A stretch of DNA of 64,000 bases from an uncultured Dehalococcoidia bacterium (GTDB taxonomy: Bacteria; Chloroflexota; Dehalococcoidia; Lucifugimonadales; CATOSD01): assembly GCA_951812395.1 (NCBI GenBank), contig CATOSD010000001.1, positions 682,001-746,000 on the forward strand, written 5' to 3'. A program made the position numbers and the translations under genes. Shown piece by piece: positions 8,270-16,304 of this stretch. The notes below the pieces were generated by a model that saw only the letters and a program-made list of their open reading frames with translations, did no database searches and was not told the DNA's origin. Every line of letters starts with the position of its first letter. Position 1 is the first letter of the stretch.

Positions 8270-8299
8270 CCCCCGCGCCCGGCTAGTCCTCCCCCGCCG

Positions 8300-8851
8300 G
8301 TGGGCGCTCGATTGATCACCATCTACTACCGGGGCCATGCGCAGACGCTGGACATCGTGCGCGGCGTAGCGTCGGGCCACCGCGACGTGGAGTTGTCCGA
8401 CTATGGCCGTGAGCAGGCCGCCACGGACTTCCGCTTGGCGTACGAGGGCGTGGAGTTCGACGCGGTCTACACCTCCGACACCCGCCGCGCTTACGACACC
8501 GCCAGGCTGATGCTAAACGGCCGGGCGGTCAGCATTACGCGGGACGCGCGGCTCAGGGAGTGCGACTACGGCGACATGACGGGCGGACCGCGTAAAGCTG
8601 TCGAGGCGCTCCGGCCCAGCCACCTGCGCGAGCCGTTCCCGAACGGCGAGAGTTACGTCCAGGTGCTCGGCCGGATGAGGCAGTTCGTGGACCATGTTGC
8701 GCGCTCCGATAGGGGCAAGACGCTGTTGGTGGTGGGCCACTTCGCCACTTACCTGGGCCTGGAGCACATAGTGAACGGCGTGCCGGTTGAGGGCGCGCTG
8801 GAGTCGAAGTCCCACTCCCACGGCGTGTACATATTGCCGGAACAACAGTAG
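8300..8851 (+). CDS. Histidine phosphatase superfamily protein with altered RHG motif
   Basis: A 183-residue protein of the phosphoglycerate mutase-like fold. The tail motifs fit: LSDYGREQA, YTSDTRRAYDTA (second conserved Arg), LRECDYGDMTG (acid) and LVVGHFATY (second His). The N-terminal signature, normally RHG, reads RGHAQT. The nucleophilic His can be kept, but the Arg before it and the Gly after it are displaced. Activity may be lost or changed. The start is GTG 8300 or the in-frame TTG at 8312; no strong ribosome site separates them. Substrate unknown. Confidence 0.75.
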   Translation: MGARLITIYYRGHAQTLDIVRGVASGHRDVELSDYGREQAATDFRLAYEGVEFDAVYTSDTRRAYDTARLMLNGRAVSITRDARLRECDYGDMTGGPRKAVEALRPSHLREPFPNGESYVQVLGRMRQFVDHVARSDRGKTLLVVGHFATYLGLEHIVNGVPVEGALESKSHSHGVYILPEQQ

Positions 8852-8868
8852 CGACAAGGAGGCCGAAC

Positions 8869-9555
8869 TTGACCGACCTTACCAGGGAACAACTCGATGC
8901 CATCGGGCGAATACCGTCCTGCGCTATCGCCAACGCCATCGAGACATTCGACATACAGGACCGAGACGAGGGGTTCATGCTTCCCCAGGTGAGAAGCATC
9001 TTTCCCGACCTGGGCAACATGATCGGCTACGCCGTCACGGGCGTCATCACCGCGAGCGCGCCGCCCAGCCCGCACATGCGCATTGCGCGCTCGGAGTGGG
9101 TGGACTACGTGCTGTCTATTCCCGAGCCGCGAGTGATAGTGCTGCACGATTTGGACTACCCCGACGTTATAGGCTCGTACTGGGGCGAGGTGCAGAGCAA
9201 CGTACACAAGGCGCTGGGCTGCGTGGGCACCGTGACAGACGGCGGCGTGCGCGATCTCGACGAGATGCGCGACCTCGGCTTCTTCGCCTTCGCGAGCGAG
9301 GTGCTCGTGTCCCACGCCTATGTCCACCTGGTCGAGTACGACGTGCCCGTGCAGGTCGGCGGCCTCAGGGTGGAGCCCGGCGACATCGTGATGGGAGACC
9401 AGCACGGCGTGCTTACGATTCCCCACGAAATCGCGGCGGACATCCCCGGCGCGGTCGACGACGTCGAAAAGGACGAGCGGGTGATCATAGACTACTGCCA
9501 GTCGCCGGACTTCACGCCCGAGGGCCTGAAGGAGCTGCTGGCGGGGCGCTACTAG
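8869..9555 (+). CDS. RraA family protein (aldolase/regulator fold)
   Basis: A 228-residue protein starting with TTG behind AAGGAGG. Family features include IPSCAIANAIETF near the N-terminus, GYAVTGVITAS, VIVLHDLD, the central GCVGTVTDGGVRDLDEMRDLGFFAFAS (the TDGGVRD motif, where Arg and Asp bind substrate and metal), and DIVMGDQHGVLTIP. The fold covers 4-hydroxy-4-methyl-2-oxoglutarate or related oxo-acid aldolases as well as the RNase E inhibitor. Beside a 2-hydroxyacid dehydrogenase and a cupin, a catabolic aldolase role is the likelier reading. Confidence 0.85.
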   Translation: MTDLTREQLDAIGRIPSCAIANAIETFDIQDRDEGFMLPQVRSIFPDLGNMIGYAVTGVITASAPPSPHMRIARSEWVDYVLSIPEPRVIVLHDLDYPDVIGSYWGEVQSNVHKALGCVGTVTDGGVRDLDEMRDLGFFAFASEVLVSHAYVHLVEYDVPVQVGGLRVEPGDIVMGDQHGVLTIPHEIAADIPGAVDDVEKDERVIIDYCQSPDFTPEGLKELLAGRY

Positions 9556-9594
9556 CCTGTCCTGAGGCGACACACTCGAGCGAGGTTCAGACCT

Positions 9595-10578
9595 ATGGCT
9601 GACAACTACAAAGTGGTGTTCTTGACGGGGTTTCCCCAGGAGGCGATCGACGCGGTGCTGTCGTACCAGCCGGAGGGGTTCACGACAACGGTGCTGAGGA
9701 GCCGCGATACTTCGGAGGAGGACCAGGTGGAGGCGCTGCGCGACGCCGACTTCCTGATTCTGTACGGCGGCACGCCCAGCGAGAAGGCCTTCCGGGCCGC
9801 AGAGCGTTTGAAGCTTGTGCAGCTTCTGGCGGCGGGCTACGACGCCATGGACCTGGACCTGCTGAGCGAGCTTGAGATTCCGTGCGCCAACAACGGCGGC
9901 GCGAACTCCTGGTCGGTCGCCGACCACGCGGTGTTGCTGATGCTGTCCGTCTACAAGCTGCTGCCGCAGACCTATAACTCGGTCCGCGAGGCGCGCTGGC
10001 GTGGTCCCATCACCGCTCTGAACGCGTTCGAGATGGCCAACAAGCTGGTGGGCATAATCGGGCTGGGCAACATCGGGCGTCGCGTGGCCCAGCGCGTGCA
10101 GGGCTTCGACGCGAAGGTGCAGTACTACGACAAGTTCCCGCTTCCGCCGGAGCGCGAACGCGAGCTGAACGTGTCGCGCGTCTCCCTGGAAGAGCTTTTC
10201 CGCACGTCGGACATACTCACCTGCCACACCAACTTGAACTCCGAGACGTACCACGTCGTCAACCGCGAGCGTCTGGCCACGATGAAGCCGAACGCGGTGG
10301 TCATCAACACCAGCCGCGGCCCCGTTATCGACGAGCCGGCGCTGATAGAGGCTCTCCAGGAGGGCCGCATAGCCGGCGCCGGCCTGGACGTGTTCGAGAA
10401 TGAGCCGGTGGACCCGGGCAATCCGCTGCTCACAATGGACAACGTGATTGTGAGCCCGCACAGCGCGGGCACCACCTGGGACGCGGTGTTCCGGCGGGCC
10501 GAGTTTGCTTACGGCAATATCGAGCGCGTGGCGAGCGGCGAAGAGCCGCTGGCCGTGGTGAAGGACTACACCGGCTAG
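9595..10578 (+). CDS. D-isomer specific 2-hydroxyacid dehydrogenase
   Basis: A 327-residue NAD(P)-dependent oxidoreductase interconverting a 2-oxo acid and a D-2-hydroxy acid. The cofactor domain has VGIIGLGNIGRRVA. The catalytic residues are visible as Arg in INTSRGPVIDE, Glu in DVFENEPVDP and His in VSPHSAGTTWDA. The exact substrate (glyoxylate, hydroxypyruvate, phosphoglycerate or other) cannot be assigned. It follows the RraA gene by 39 bases and ends just before a dispersed hairpin repeat. Confidence 0.9.
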   Translation: MADNYKVVFLTGFPQEAIDAVLSYQPEGFTTTVLRSRDTSEEDQVEALRDADFLILYGGTPSEKAFRAAERLKLVQLLAAGYDAMDLDLLSELEIPCANNGGANSWSVADHAVLLMLSVYKLLPQTYNSVREARWRGPITALNAFEMANKLVGIIGLGNIGRRVAQRVQGFDAKVQYYDKFPLPPERERELNVSRVSLEELFRTSDILTCHTNLNSETYHVVNRERLATMKPNAVVINTSRGPVIDEPALIEALQEGRIAGAGLDVFENEPVDPGNPLLTMDNVIVSPHSAGTTWDAVFRRAEFAYGNIERVASGEEPLAVVKDYTG

Positions 10579-10594
10579 TCAGACTGCAAGAGTC

Positions 10595-10617
10595 CCTTCC
10601 CCCTTGACGGGGGAAGG
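10595..10617. repeat. Dispersed G5/C5 hairpin repeat, copy 3
   Basis: CCTTCCCCC, loop ttgac, GGGGGAAGG, arms at 10595-10603 and 10609-10617. It is followed by CTAGGATGGGGGTGAC, the reverse complement of the flank of the other copies, so this copy is inverted relative to 6769 and 15475. Located between the dehydrogenase and the cupin, it may also act as a transcript-processing hairpin. Confidence 0.75.
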
Positions 10618-10669
10618 CTAGGATGGGGGTGACCCGGCCACCACGCTGGCTCCCGAAAGGAGAACGGAA

Positions 10670-11005
10670 TTGGGAACCTACAGAATGTACACCGGCGACG
10701 ATGGCGAGACTCACTGGGAGGCCGTGGAGCTTGCGGACGCGCCGAGCTGGACATCCGGGCTGGACACCGTGGACATAACGTTCCGCGAGATACCGGTGGG
10801 CAACTTCGTGGACTGGCATCCTGCGCCGCGCCGCCAGTTCGTCATAATCCTGTCCGGCAACCTGGAGATAGGCTTCAGCGACGGCACTACCAAGGTGTTC
10901 GGCCCTGGCGACGCGCGCCTAGTAGAGGACACCACCGGCAGAGGCCACACCACCGGCGTCCACGGCGACGCGCCCTGCGTGACCGCCACCGTCCCGCTGG
11001 CGTAG
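10670..11005 (+). CDS. Cupin domain protein
   Basis: A 111-residue single cupin barrel. The first motif reads DWHPAPRRQFVIILSGNLEIGFSDG, with His and a run into the barrel strand, and the second reads GPGDARLVEDTTGRGHTTG. Metal ligands are partly conserved (His of DWH, His of RGHTT), so metal binding is possible but not certain. The start is TTG with AAGGAG eight bases upstream. Likely a small accessory enzyme or binder in the RraA/dehydrogenase cluster. Confidence 0.8.
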   Translation: MGTYRMYTGDDGETHWEAVELADAPSWTSGLDTVDITFREIPVGNFVDWHPAPRRQFVIILSGNLEIGFSDGTTKVFGPGDARLVEDTTGRGHTTGVHGDAPCVTATVPLA

Positions 11006-11032
11006 CGACTTCAGAGTCCATCGAGGCCCATT

Positions 11033-11743
11033 ATGACCGAGTTTCTCTGCTACGACGACAGCTACCTGAGGGAGTTCGACGCTACCGTCACCACCGTCAC
11101 GGCAGCGGGCGTGGTGCTGGACCGCTCCGCCTTCTACCCCGGCGGCGGGGGCCAGCCCTCCGACACCGGGATGCTGGGCGCGGGCGACGAGCTGTACGCC
11201 GTCAAGCGCGTTTCACGCCAGGACGGCCAGCAGGTGCACCAGATCGACGGCCCGGACAGGCCGGAGGTGGGCGCCCAGGTAAAGGGCGTGCTCGACTGGG
11301 ACCGCCGCTACCAGCTCATGCGCACGCACACGGCCCTGCACGTGCTGTGCGGCGTTGTGTGGCGCGACTACGGCGCGCAGGTGACCGGCGGCAACATGGA
11401 GCCGCTGACGGCCAGGATGGACTTCGAGTTCGAGCGCATGTCCGCCGAGTTCGCGGCCGAGGTCGAGGAGCTTATCAACAAGGAGGTCGAGGCGGCCCGT
11501 CCCGTCGAGATACGCTCGCTGTCGCGGGAAGAGGCCTTCAAGATACCCGACCTCATCCGCACCAAGATAAACTTGCTTCCCCCCGCGATAAAGCAGGTTC
11601 GAATCATCGACATCGTGGGGCTGGACCTGCAGGCCGACGGCGGCACACACGTCGCCAACACCAGCGAGGTGGGCTACATCCGCGTGGTCGGCCACGAGAG
11701 CAAGGGGCGCATCAACAAGCGGCTGCGAATCGCGGTGAGCTGA
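11033..11743 (+). CDS. alaX: Alanyl-tRNA editing protein AlaX
   Basis: A free-standing homologue of the AlaRS editing domain, which hydrolyses Ser/Gly mischarged on tRNA-Ala. It has 236 residues. It opens with RSAFYPGGGGQPSDTG, a hallmark of the N-terminal barrel, and has the zinc motif HTALH at residues 99-103. The C-terminal ligand region is GLDLQADGGTHVANTSEVG, in which the usual Cys is replaced, as in the AlaX-M type with a DGGTHV motif. It converges on the fic gene with five bases between the stops. Confidence 0.92.
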   Translation: MTEFLCYDDSYLREFDATVTTVTAAGVVLDRSAFYPGGGGQPSDTGMLGAGDELYAVKRVSRQDGQQVHQIDGPDRPEVGAQVKGVLDWDRRYQLMRTHTALHVLCGVVWRDYGAQVTGGNMEPLTARMDFEFERMSAEFAAEVEELINKEVEAARPVEIRSLSREEAFKIPDLIRTKINLLPPAIKQVRIIDIVGLDLQADGGTHVANTSEVGYIRVVGHESKGRINKRLRIAVS

Positions 11744-11748
11744 GCGGT

Positions 11749-12933
11749 TTACTGCGCGCCCGCCCGACGCGCGTCTTCGTCGAACAGATCGATGTAGCCC
11801 TGGTAGGTGAATATCCGATTTCGGACCCGCCCCGTTTTCTCGCTCAGGATGCCGCAGTCCGCCAGCCGGGCGACCAGTTGGTTCGCCGCGGGGTAGGAGG
11901 CGCCAGTCAGTTGACTCACCGCGTTGACCGTGATCATGGGACGCTCGTAAAGGTGTTCCAATACTATGTGTCCGTTTGCCGTGGCACGACCAAACGTCTC
12001 TGTGATGACGCGGCGATGGTCCTCGCGCAAAAGAAGTATGTGCCGCGCGGTCTCGGCGGCCTCTTCGCTAACTTCGGCCACGCCGCGCAAGAAGAAGAGA
12101 ATCCACCCCTCCCAGTCTCCCCGATCCGTCACGGCCAGGAGGCGGTCGTAGTATTCTTGCCTGCGCCGCTCGAAGTAGCGCGACAGGTAGAGCACGGGCA
12201 GTCTGAGTACGTCGCTTTCGGTGAGCAAGAAGTTTATCAGCAGCCGTCCTGTTCGGCCATTGCCGTCCAGAAATGGGTGAATTGCTTCGAACTGGGCATG
12301 GGCAAGCCCGACTTTAAGCAGCATGGGGAGACCGTCCTTCGAGTGCAGGAAGAGTTTCAGGTCCCCCAGGGCTTCGGGGACCAGATGGGGTGGCGGAGGA
12401 ACGAACGTCGCCTCGTTGAGCGTGCAACCGGCGGGGCCTATCCAGTTCTGGCTTGTGCGCAACTCCCCTGGCGTGAGGTGTGAGCCGCGGACGTCGTGGA
12501 ACAACCGCTGGTGAATCTCTCTTATCAGCCGGACGGAGACCGGCAGGTCTCGTAGCCGTTCCAAGCCGTAGTTCATGGCATTCACGTAGTTGATCACCTC
12601 ATCCACATCGCCTGGATGTGTGGGAGAGAGAAATTGCGCTTCGGCGGCCAGCACGTCTAGCAATGTGCTCTGCATGCCCTCTATCCGGCTGGATAGCACT
12701 GCCTCCTTGCGAACGTACATGAGCACGAATACGTCCGGATCTGGAATGGTCTGCACGGAACCGTCCAGTCGCCCCAACGCGATGTCCGCTCGTGAGAGAG
12801 CCGCCTGGATTTCGCCGGTGGTGTCCAGAGGCGGGTCTGGTGGAAGGGGACGGGGGATGAACGCGGAGTAGCCTGTTGGCTGCCGCACATATCTCCCGGC
12901 GCGCCCACCGAAGCCATCTGAGTGCGAAGTCAT
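11749..12933 (-). CDS. fic: Fic family protein with N-terminal inhibitory helix and C-terminal winged helix
   Basis: Fic enzymes transfer AMP or another group to a hydroxyl on a target protein. The 394-residue product carries HPFLDGNGRTGR near residues 219-230, the full active loop. It also has SSRIEG near residues 80-85, matching the (S/T)xxxE(G/N) inhibitory motif, so it is a self-inhibited class II protein. The tail (VNAVSQLTGASYPAANQLVARLADCGILSE) is a winged-helix DNA-binding module. I take ATG 12933 as start; the reading from 12969 runs through operator-like repeats. GGAG lies about ten bases upstream. Likely autoregulated through the repeats at its promoter. Confidence 0.9.
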   Translation of the reverse strand: MTSHSDGFGGRAGRYVRQPTGYSAFIPRPLPPDPPLDTTGEIQAALSRADIALGRLDGSVQTIPDPDVFVLMYVRKEAVLSSRIEGMQSTLLDVLAAEAQFLSPTHPGDVDEVINYVNAMNYGLERLRDLPVSVRLIREIHQRLFHDVRGSHLTPGELRTSQNWIGPAGCTLNEATFVPPPPHLVPEALGDLKLFLHSKDGLPMLLKVGLAHAQFEAIHPFLDGNGRTGRLLINFLLTESDVLRLPVLYLSRYFERRRQEYYDRLLAVTDRGDWEGWILFFLRGVAEVSEEAAETARHILLLREDHRRVITETFGRATANGHIVLEHLYERPMITVNAVSQLTGASYPAANQLVARLADCGILSEKTGRVRNRIFTYQGYIDLFDEDARRAGAQ

Positions 12934-13024
12934 GTTAAAGGCTCCACAACGTATACGCCTTGAATCCACCGTATGTTAAAGGCTATCAATAGCAAGGAGA
13001 GCTAAGCCATCTGTGTTAAAGGCT
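12933..13024 (-). promoter_or_regulatory. Three phased direct repeats and predicted promoter of fic
   Basis: The 11-mer TGTTAAAGGCT (plus strand) occurs three times without change at 12933-12943, 12974-12984 and 13014-13024, at steps of 41 and 40 bases, close to four helical turns. Read toward fic, the middle copy contains a -35-like TTAACA, followed after 18 bases by TATACG as a -10 element. The first copy overlaps the fic start codon. A repressor bound here would block transcription. Confidence 0.6.
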
Positions 13025-13238
13025 GCTCTTGATGTACGAGACCAACGTGACTCATACTAAAGACAGCCTAAAACATATGCGTACGAAAGAGCGATGCGCA
13101 AGGCAGCCTCTAACAAGGATGCCTTGGCGCATTTGTCAAAAGCCGCCCCTGCCACTACACTTAGCCTCAGCAAGCACTCATGCCCGGCGCGCTCGCGCAG
13201 GGCGCCGAACCGCACCGCTTTCCCAGGAGGACTCTCCC

Positions 13239-14447
13239 ATGGCAAATGCCCAACCGTTCAGCTTCGAGGCCTCGTTCTCGTCGTCCGTGCCGCCGGCGCG
13301 GCCGCGCGCGGCGATACGCCGCGGAAAGTACGACTTCGCAGTCGCGTACGCCGACCCCCCGTCGGTGCCGCTGGACGGTCTGCTCGACTCGCTGGCGTCC
13401 GCATTTCAAGACGAGGGCAAGGACCTCGCGGTCTATCCGCATCCGCAGGGCTACCCGCCGCTGCGCGAGTACATCGCCGGCAAGCTGCAGCGCGACAGGG
13501 ATATGCGCGTAGGCCCGGATGACATAATGGTGGGCGGCGGCTCGGGTGAGCCTATCGGCCTGCTCATCGAGACGCTGATCGACCCTGGCGACGTCGTGCT
13601 CACGGAGAACTGGGTGTACGGCGGCACGCTCAACACCCTGCGCCGCTTCCGCGCCGACGTACGCGGCGTCGAGTGCGACGATGACGGCTTCGTGCCGGAC
13701 GCGCTGGAGAGCGCGCTACAAAAGGCAGTCGGCGAGGGCAAGCGGCCCAAGTTCATCTACGCCATCCCCACGTTCCAGAACCCGCAGGGCTGGACCATGA
13801 CGCTCGAACGCCGCCAGGAGGTTGTCCGGCTGTCGCAAGAGTACGGCGTGCCCATCCTGGAGGACGACTGCTACGCCGACCTGCGCTTCGAGGGCGAGGA
13901 CGTGACGTCGCTCCACGCGCTGGACGACACCGGCCGCGTCATGTACGTCGCCTCGTTTTCCAAGATCATCGCGCCGGGCGTGCGCATGGGCTACATGGCA
14001 GCGCCGCCGGAGGTGCTGAGCAGGGCGCAGTCGGTGAAGCAGGGTGGCGGCGCGAACCAGCTCGCCGCGCTCACCGTGCACCGTTACGCTACCAGCGGGC
14101 TGGAGGACCACATCGGCGACCTGAAAAACATTCTGCGCACCAAACGCGACGCCATGCTGGCCGCTCTGGGCGAGAACTTCGGCTCGGCGGCCACCTGGAG
14201 CCGACCCGAGGGCGGCATGTACATATGGGGGAGGCTGCCCGAGGGCGCAGACCTGGTGAGCGTGCAGCAGAAAGTGATGGACGATGCCGACGTGGGCTAC
14301 CATACCGGTGTCCAATACTCGCCCGACGGCGTGTCGGGGAAGAACTACTTCCGCCTGTGCTTCGGCTACAACACTCCCGAGGAGATCCACGAGGGCGTGG
14401 CGAAGTTCGCCGAGGTGCTGGACGGCGAGGGGATGCTCAGGGGCTAG
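13239..14447 (+). CDS. PLP-dependent aminotransferase, class I/II (MocR/Aro8-like)
   Basis: A 402-residue fold-type I enzyme. Visible motifs are VYPHPQGYPPLREYIA, VGGGSGEPIGLL, the Asn-Pro segment IPTFQNPQGWTM, ILEDDCYADLRF, and the lysine segment SFSKIIAPGVRMGY (Lys near residue 242) that forms the cofactor Schiff base. It is closest in style to 2-aminoadipate or aromatic aminotransferases without the GntR domain; the substrate is not assignable. The ATG at 13239 has AGGAGG eight bases upstream. Its stop is only two bases before the next gene, so the pair is co-transcribed. Confidence 0.88.
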   Translation: MANAQPFSFEASFSSSVPPARPRAAIRRGKYDFAVAYADPPSVPLDGLLDSLASAFQDEGKDLAVYPHPQGYPPLREYIAGKLQRDRDMRVGPDDIMVGGGSGEPIGLLIETLIDPGDVVLTENWVYGGTLNTLRRFRADVRGVECDDDGFVPDALESALQKAVGEGKRPKFIYAIPTFQNPQGWTMTLERRQEVVRLSQEYGVPILEDDCYADLRFEGEDVTSLHALDDTGRVMYVASFSKIIAPGVRMGYMAAPPEVLSRAQSVKQGGGANQLAALTVHRYATSGLEDHIGDLKNILRTKRDAMLAALGENFGSAATWSRPEGGMYIWGRLPEGADLVSVQQKVMDDADVGYHTGVQYSPDGVSGKNYFRLCFGYNTPEEIHEGVAKFAEVLDGEGMLRG

Positions 14448-14449
14448 CC

Positions 14450-15376
14450 GTGCGAATCTGTAGCTTCCTGCCAAGCGCGACCGAGATTGTGTACTCGCTG
14501 GGCCTGGGCGACAGCCTCCAGGGAGTCAGTCACGAGTGCGACTACCCCGAAGAGGCACGCGCCAAGCCGAGAGTGGTGACGAGCAGAATCGACTCCGACC
14601 GGCTGGGCAGCGTGGAGATCGACCGACTTGTCGCGGACCTGATGAGCAGGGGTGAGCCGCTATACGAGGTTGATGTCGCCGCGCTGGAGCGTGCCCGCCC
14701 CGACCTGGTCATCACCCAGCAGCTCTGCGAGGTGTGCGCCGTTTCGCTGGACGACGTGGAGGCCGCCGTGGCCCGGCTGCCCAACGCGCCGCAAGTCATC
14801 TCGCTGGATCCTCACGGCGTAGACGACGTGCTCGCCGACGTGGTGCGCGTGGGACGTGCCGCTGGTGCGGAGGATAAGGCCGCGGAAGTGGCGGCCGCCG
14901 CTCGGGAGCGGCTCGAGCGCCTGCGCGCCGCCGTTGCCAAGTCCGGTACGCCGCCGAGGGTCGCCTGCGTCGAGTGGCTCGACCCGCTCATCGTCGCCGG
15001 CCACTGGGTGCCCGAGATGGTCGCGCTCGCGGGTGGAGAGGATGGCCTGGCCGAACCGGGCGGCCCGTCGCGCCGCGTCGAGTTCGACGAGTTGGCCGCC
15101 TACGACCCCGACGTGGTGGTGCTAATGCCGTGCGGCATGGACGCCGACCGCGCGGCGGAGGAGTTCGCCAGGGTGCCGGGTCTAGAGTCGTGGCAGGAGT
15201 TGTCGGCGTGGCGGAACGGCGCGGTGTACGCCGTGGACTCCGGCAGCCTGTTCAGCCGCAGCGGGCCGCGAATAGTTGACGGCGTGGAACTGCTCGCCGC
15301 CATCCTGCATCCGCAGGCGTTCGGAGGGCTGCCGCCGGCGGATGCCGCCAGGCGACTGGGAGCACGCACGCGCTAG
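14450..15376 (+). CDS. BtuF-like cobalamin/haem-binding periplasmic fold protein lacking a signal peptide
   Basis: A 308-residue protein of the class III solute-binding fold: it opens RICSFLPSATEIVYSLG as in BtuF and has VSHECDYPEEA, DLVITQQLCEVCAVS, VACVEWLDPLIVAGHWVPEM and VVVLMPCGM. There is no signal peptide or lipobox at the GTG start two bases after the aminotransferase stop, so it may be cytosolic; many such orphan BtuF-like proteins occur without a transporter. No permease or ATPase of this type is adjacent; the FecCD relics near 27.4-28.9 kb are far away and broken. Confidence 0.82.
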   Translation: MRICSFLPSATEIVYSLGLGDSLQGVSHECDYPEEARAKPRVVTSRIDSDRLGSVEIDRLVADLMSRGEPLYEVDVAALERARPDLVITQQLCEVCAVSLDDVEAAVARLPNAPQVISLDPHGVDDVLADVVRVGRAAGAEDKAAEVAAAARERLERLRAAVAKSGTPPRVACVEWLDPLIVAGHWVPEMVALAGGEDGLAEPGGPSRRVEFDELAAYDPDVVVLMPCGMDADRAAEEFARVPGLESWQELSAWRNGAVYAVDSGSLFSRSGPRIVDGVELLAAILHPQAFGGLPPADAARRLGARTR

Positions 15377-15474
15377 AGTGGCTTCACAACGTGAGTCCCT
15401 ATTGGCCTCTCTCGACGGGTTGGGAGGTATAGGCGACTTCAGCGATTGTGTTCGGGCCGTCACCCTCATCCTAA

Positions 15475-15498
15475 CCTTCCCCCTACGAAGGGGGAAGG
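15475..15498. repeat. Dispersed G5/C5 hairpin repeat, copy 4
   Basis: CCTTCCCCCT, loop acga, AGGGGGAAGG, arms 15475-15484 and 15489-15498. It is preceded by GTCACCCTCATCCTAA, matching the flank of copy 1. It lies between two converging genes (BtuF-like and LON-domain), a position where it may serve both transcripts as an end structure. Confidence 0.75.
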
Positions 15499-15513
15499 GA
15501 TTGGAAGCGGCTC

Positions 15514-16164
15514 TTACTGCCTGCTGAAGCGGGACCTGAGCTGCAGGGTGACCTGCTTCCGCAGTTCGTCGCCTTCTCTCCGCAGCAGGTCCAACTCTGC
15601 CTCGAGACGCCTGGAAGTCGAGGGCTCTTCCAGCAGCGCCTGCTTCTCCGGCAGGCTGGCCTGGAGCATCCCGCCGATGAAGTAGGACAGGTTCAGAGGG
15701 TCGTCGGGAAGCTGGGATTCTCGCACCCAGCCACCGTTGAGCCCGTAGCGCAGCCGCACGTGCTCGGTGGCCGCCTTGCGAATCTGGGCCATCTCCGTGG
15801 GCGGCACGTCGATCTCGACTTCGTCCTCAAGCAGCCTTACGTCGGCGGCCAAGTAGGGGAGTTGCTGCGAAATCTCCACTATCTCGAACCGCTCGCTGCC
15901 GAATATGGAAATGAAGAAACGGTCGCCGGAAACGCGATTCACGTGCACGATGTCCGCAACTGTGCCCACCAGGTGCGGCGTCGCAGGGTCGCCCACCTCC
16001 GCGCCCTCCTTGATGAGCGTGACGCCGAACCTGGAATCCCCTTCCAGGCAGTCCTTCAGCATCTGCTGGTAGCGCTCCTCGAAAATTTGTAGTGGTATCG
16101 ACGTGTTTGGGAACATCACCACGTTGAGAGGGAAGAGGGGAAGGCGGATAAGCTCGTCGGGCAT
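15514..16164 (-). CDS. LON substrate-binding (N-terminal) domain protein
   Basis: A 216-residue stand-alone protein resembling the N-terminal domain of Lon protease. It starts LIRLPLFPLNVVMFPNTSIPLQIFEERYQQML, followed by the FGVTLI and VGTVADIVHVNRV strands, and then a helical C-terminal part. There is no AAA+ or protease domain. Such proteins are of unknown role. The start is ATG 16164 with AGGAG upstream; the longer frame from 16302 runs through the divergent ABC gene leader. Transcribed away from modC. Confidence 0.85.
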   Translation of the reverse strand: MPDELIRLPLFPLNVVMFPNTSIPLQIFEERYQQMLKDCLEGDSRFGVTLIKEGAEVGDPATPHLVGTVADIVHVNRVSGDRFFISIFGSERFEIVEISQQLPYLAADVRLLEDEVEIDVPPTEMAQIRKAATEHVRLRYGLNGGWVRESQLPDDPLNLSYFIGGMLQASLPEKQALLEEPSTSRRLEAELDLLRREGDELRKQVTLQLRSRFSRQ

Positions 16165-16304
16165 CGAATTGGCGGCTCCTGTCCAGTTTGTGCGAGTATA
16201 TAGCGCGCGCGGGCGCGTTGCCAGTTGCCGGCGGCGGGTCTGACGAGCAGAGTGTTGGGGCGAGGGCGCGGAGTACGCGGGGGTTCGACGACTTGACGCC
16301 ACTG

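Noticed and set aside
8749..10461. 570-codon minus-strand frame opposite RraA and the dehydrogenase
   Set aside because: It overlaps two well-supported plus-strand genes and has a composition (His/Arg/Val) typical of antisense frames in GC-rich DNA.
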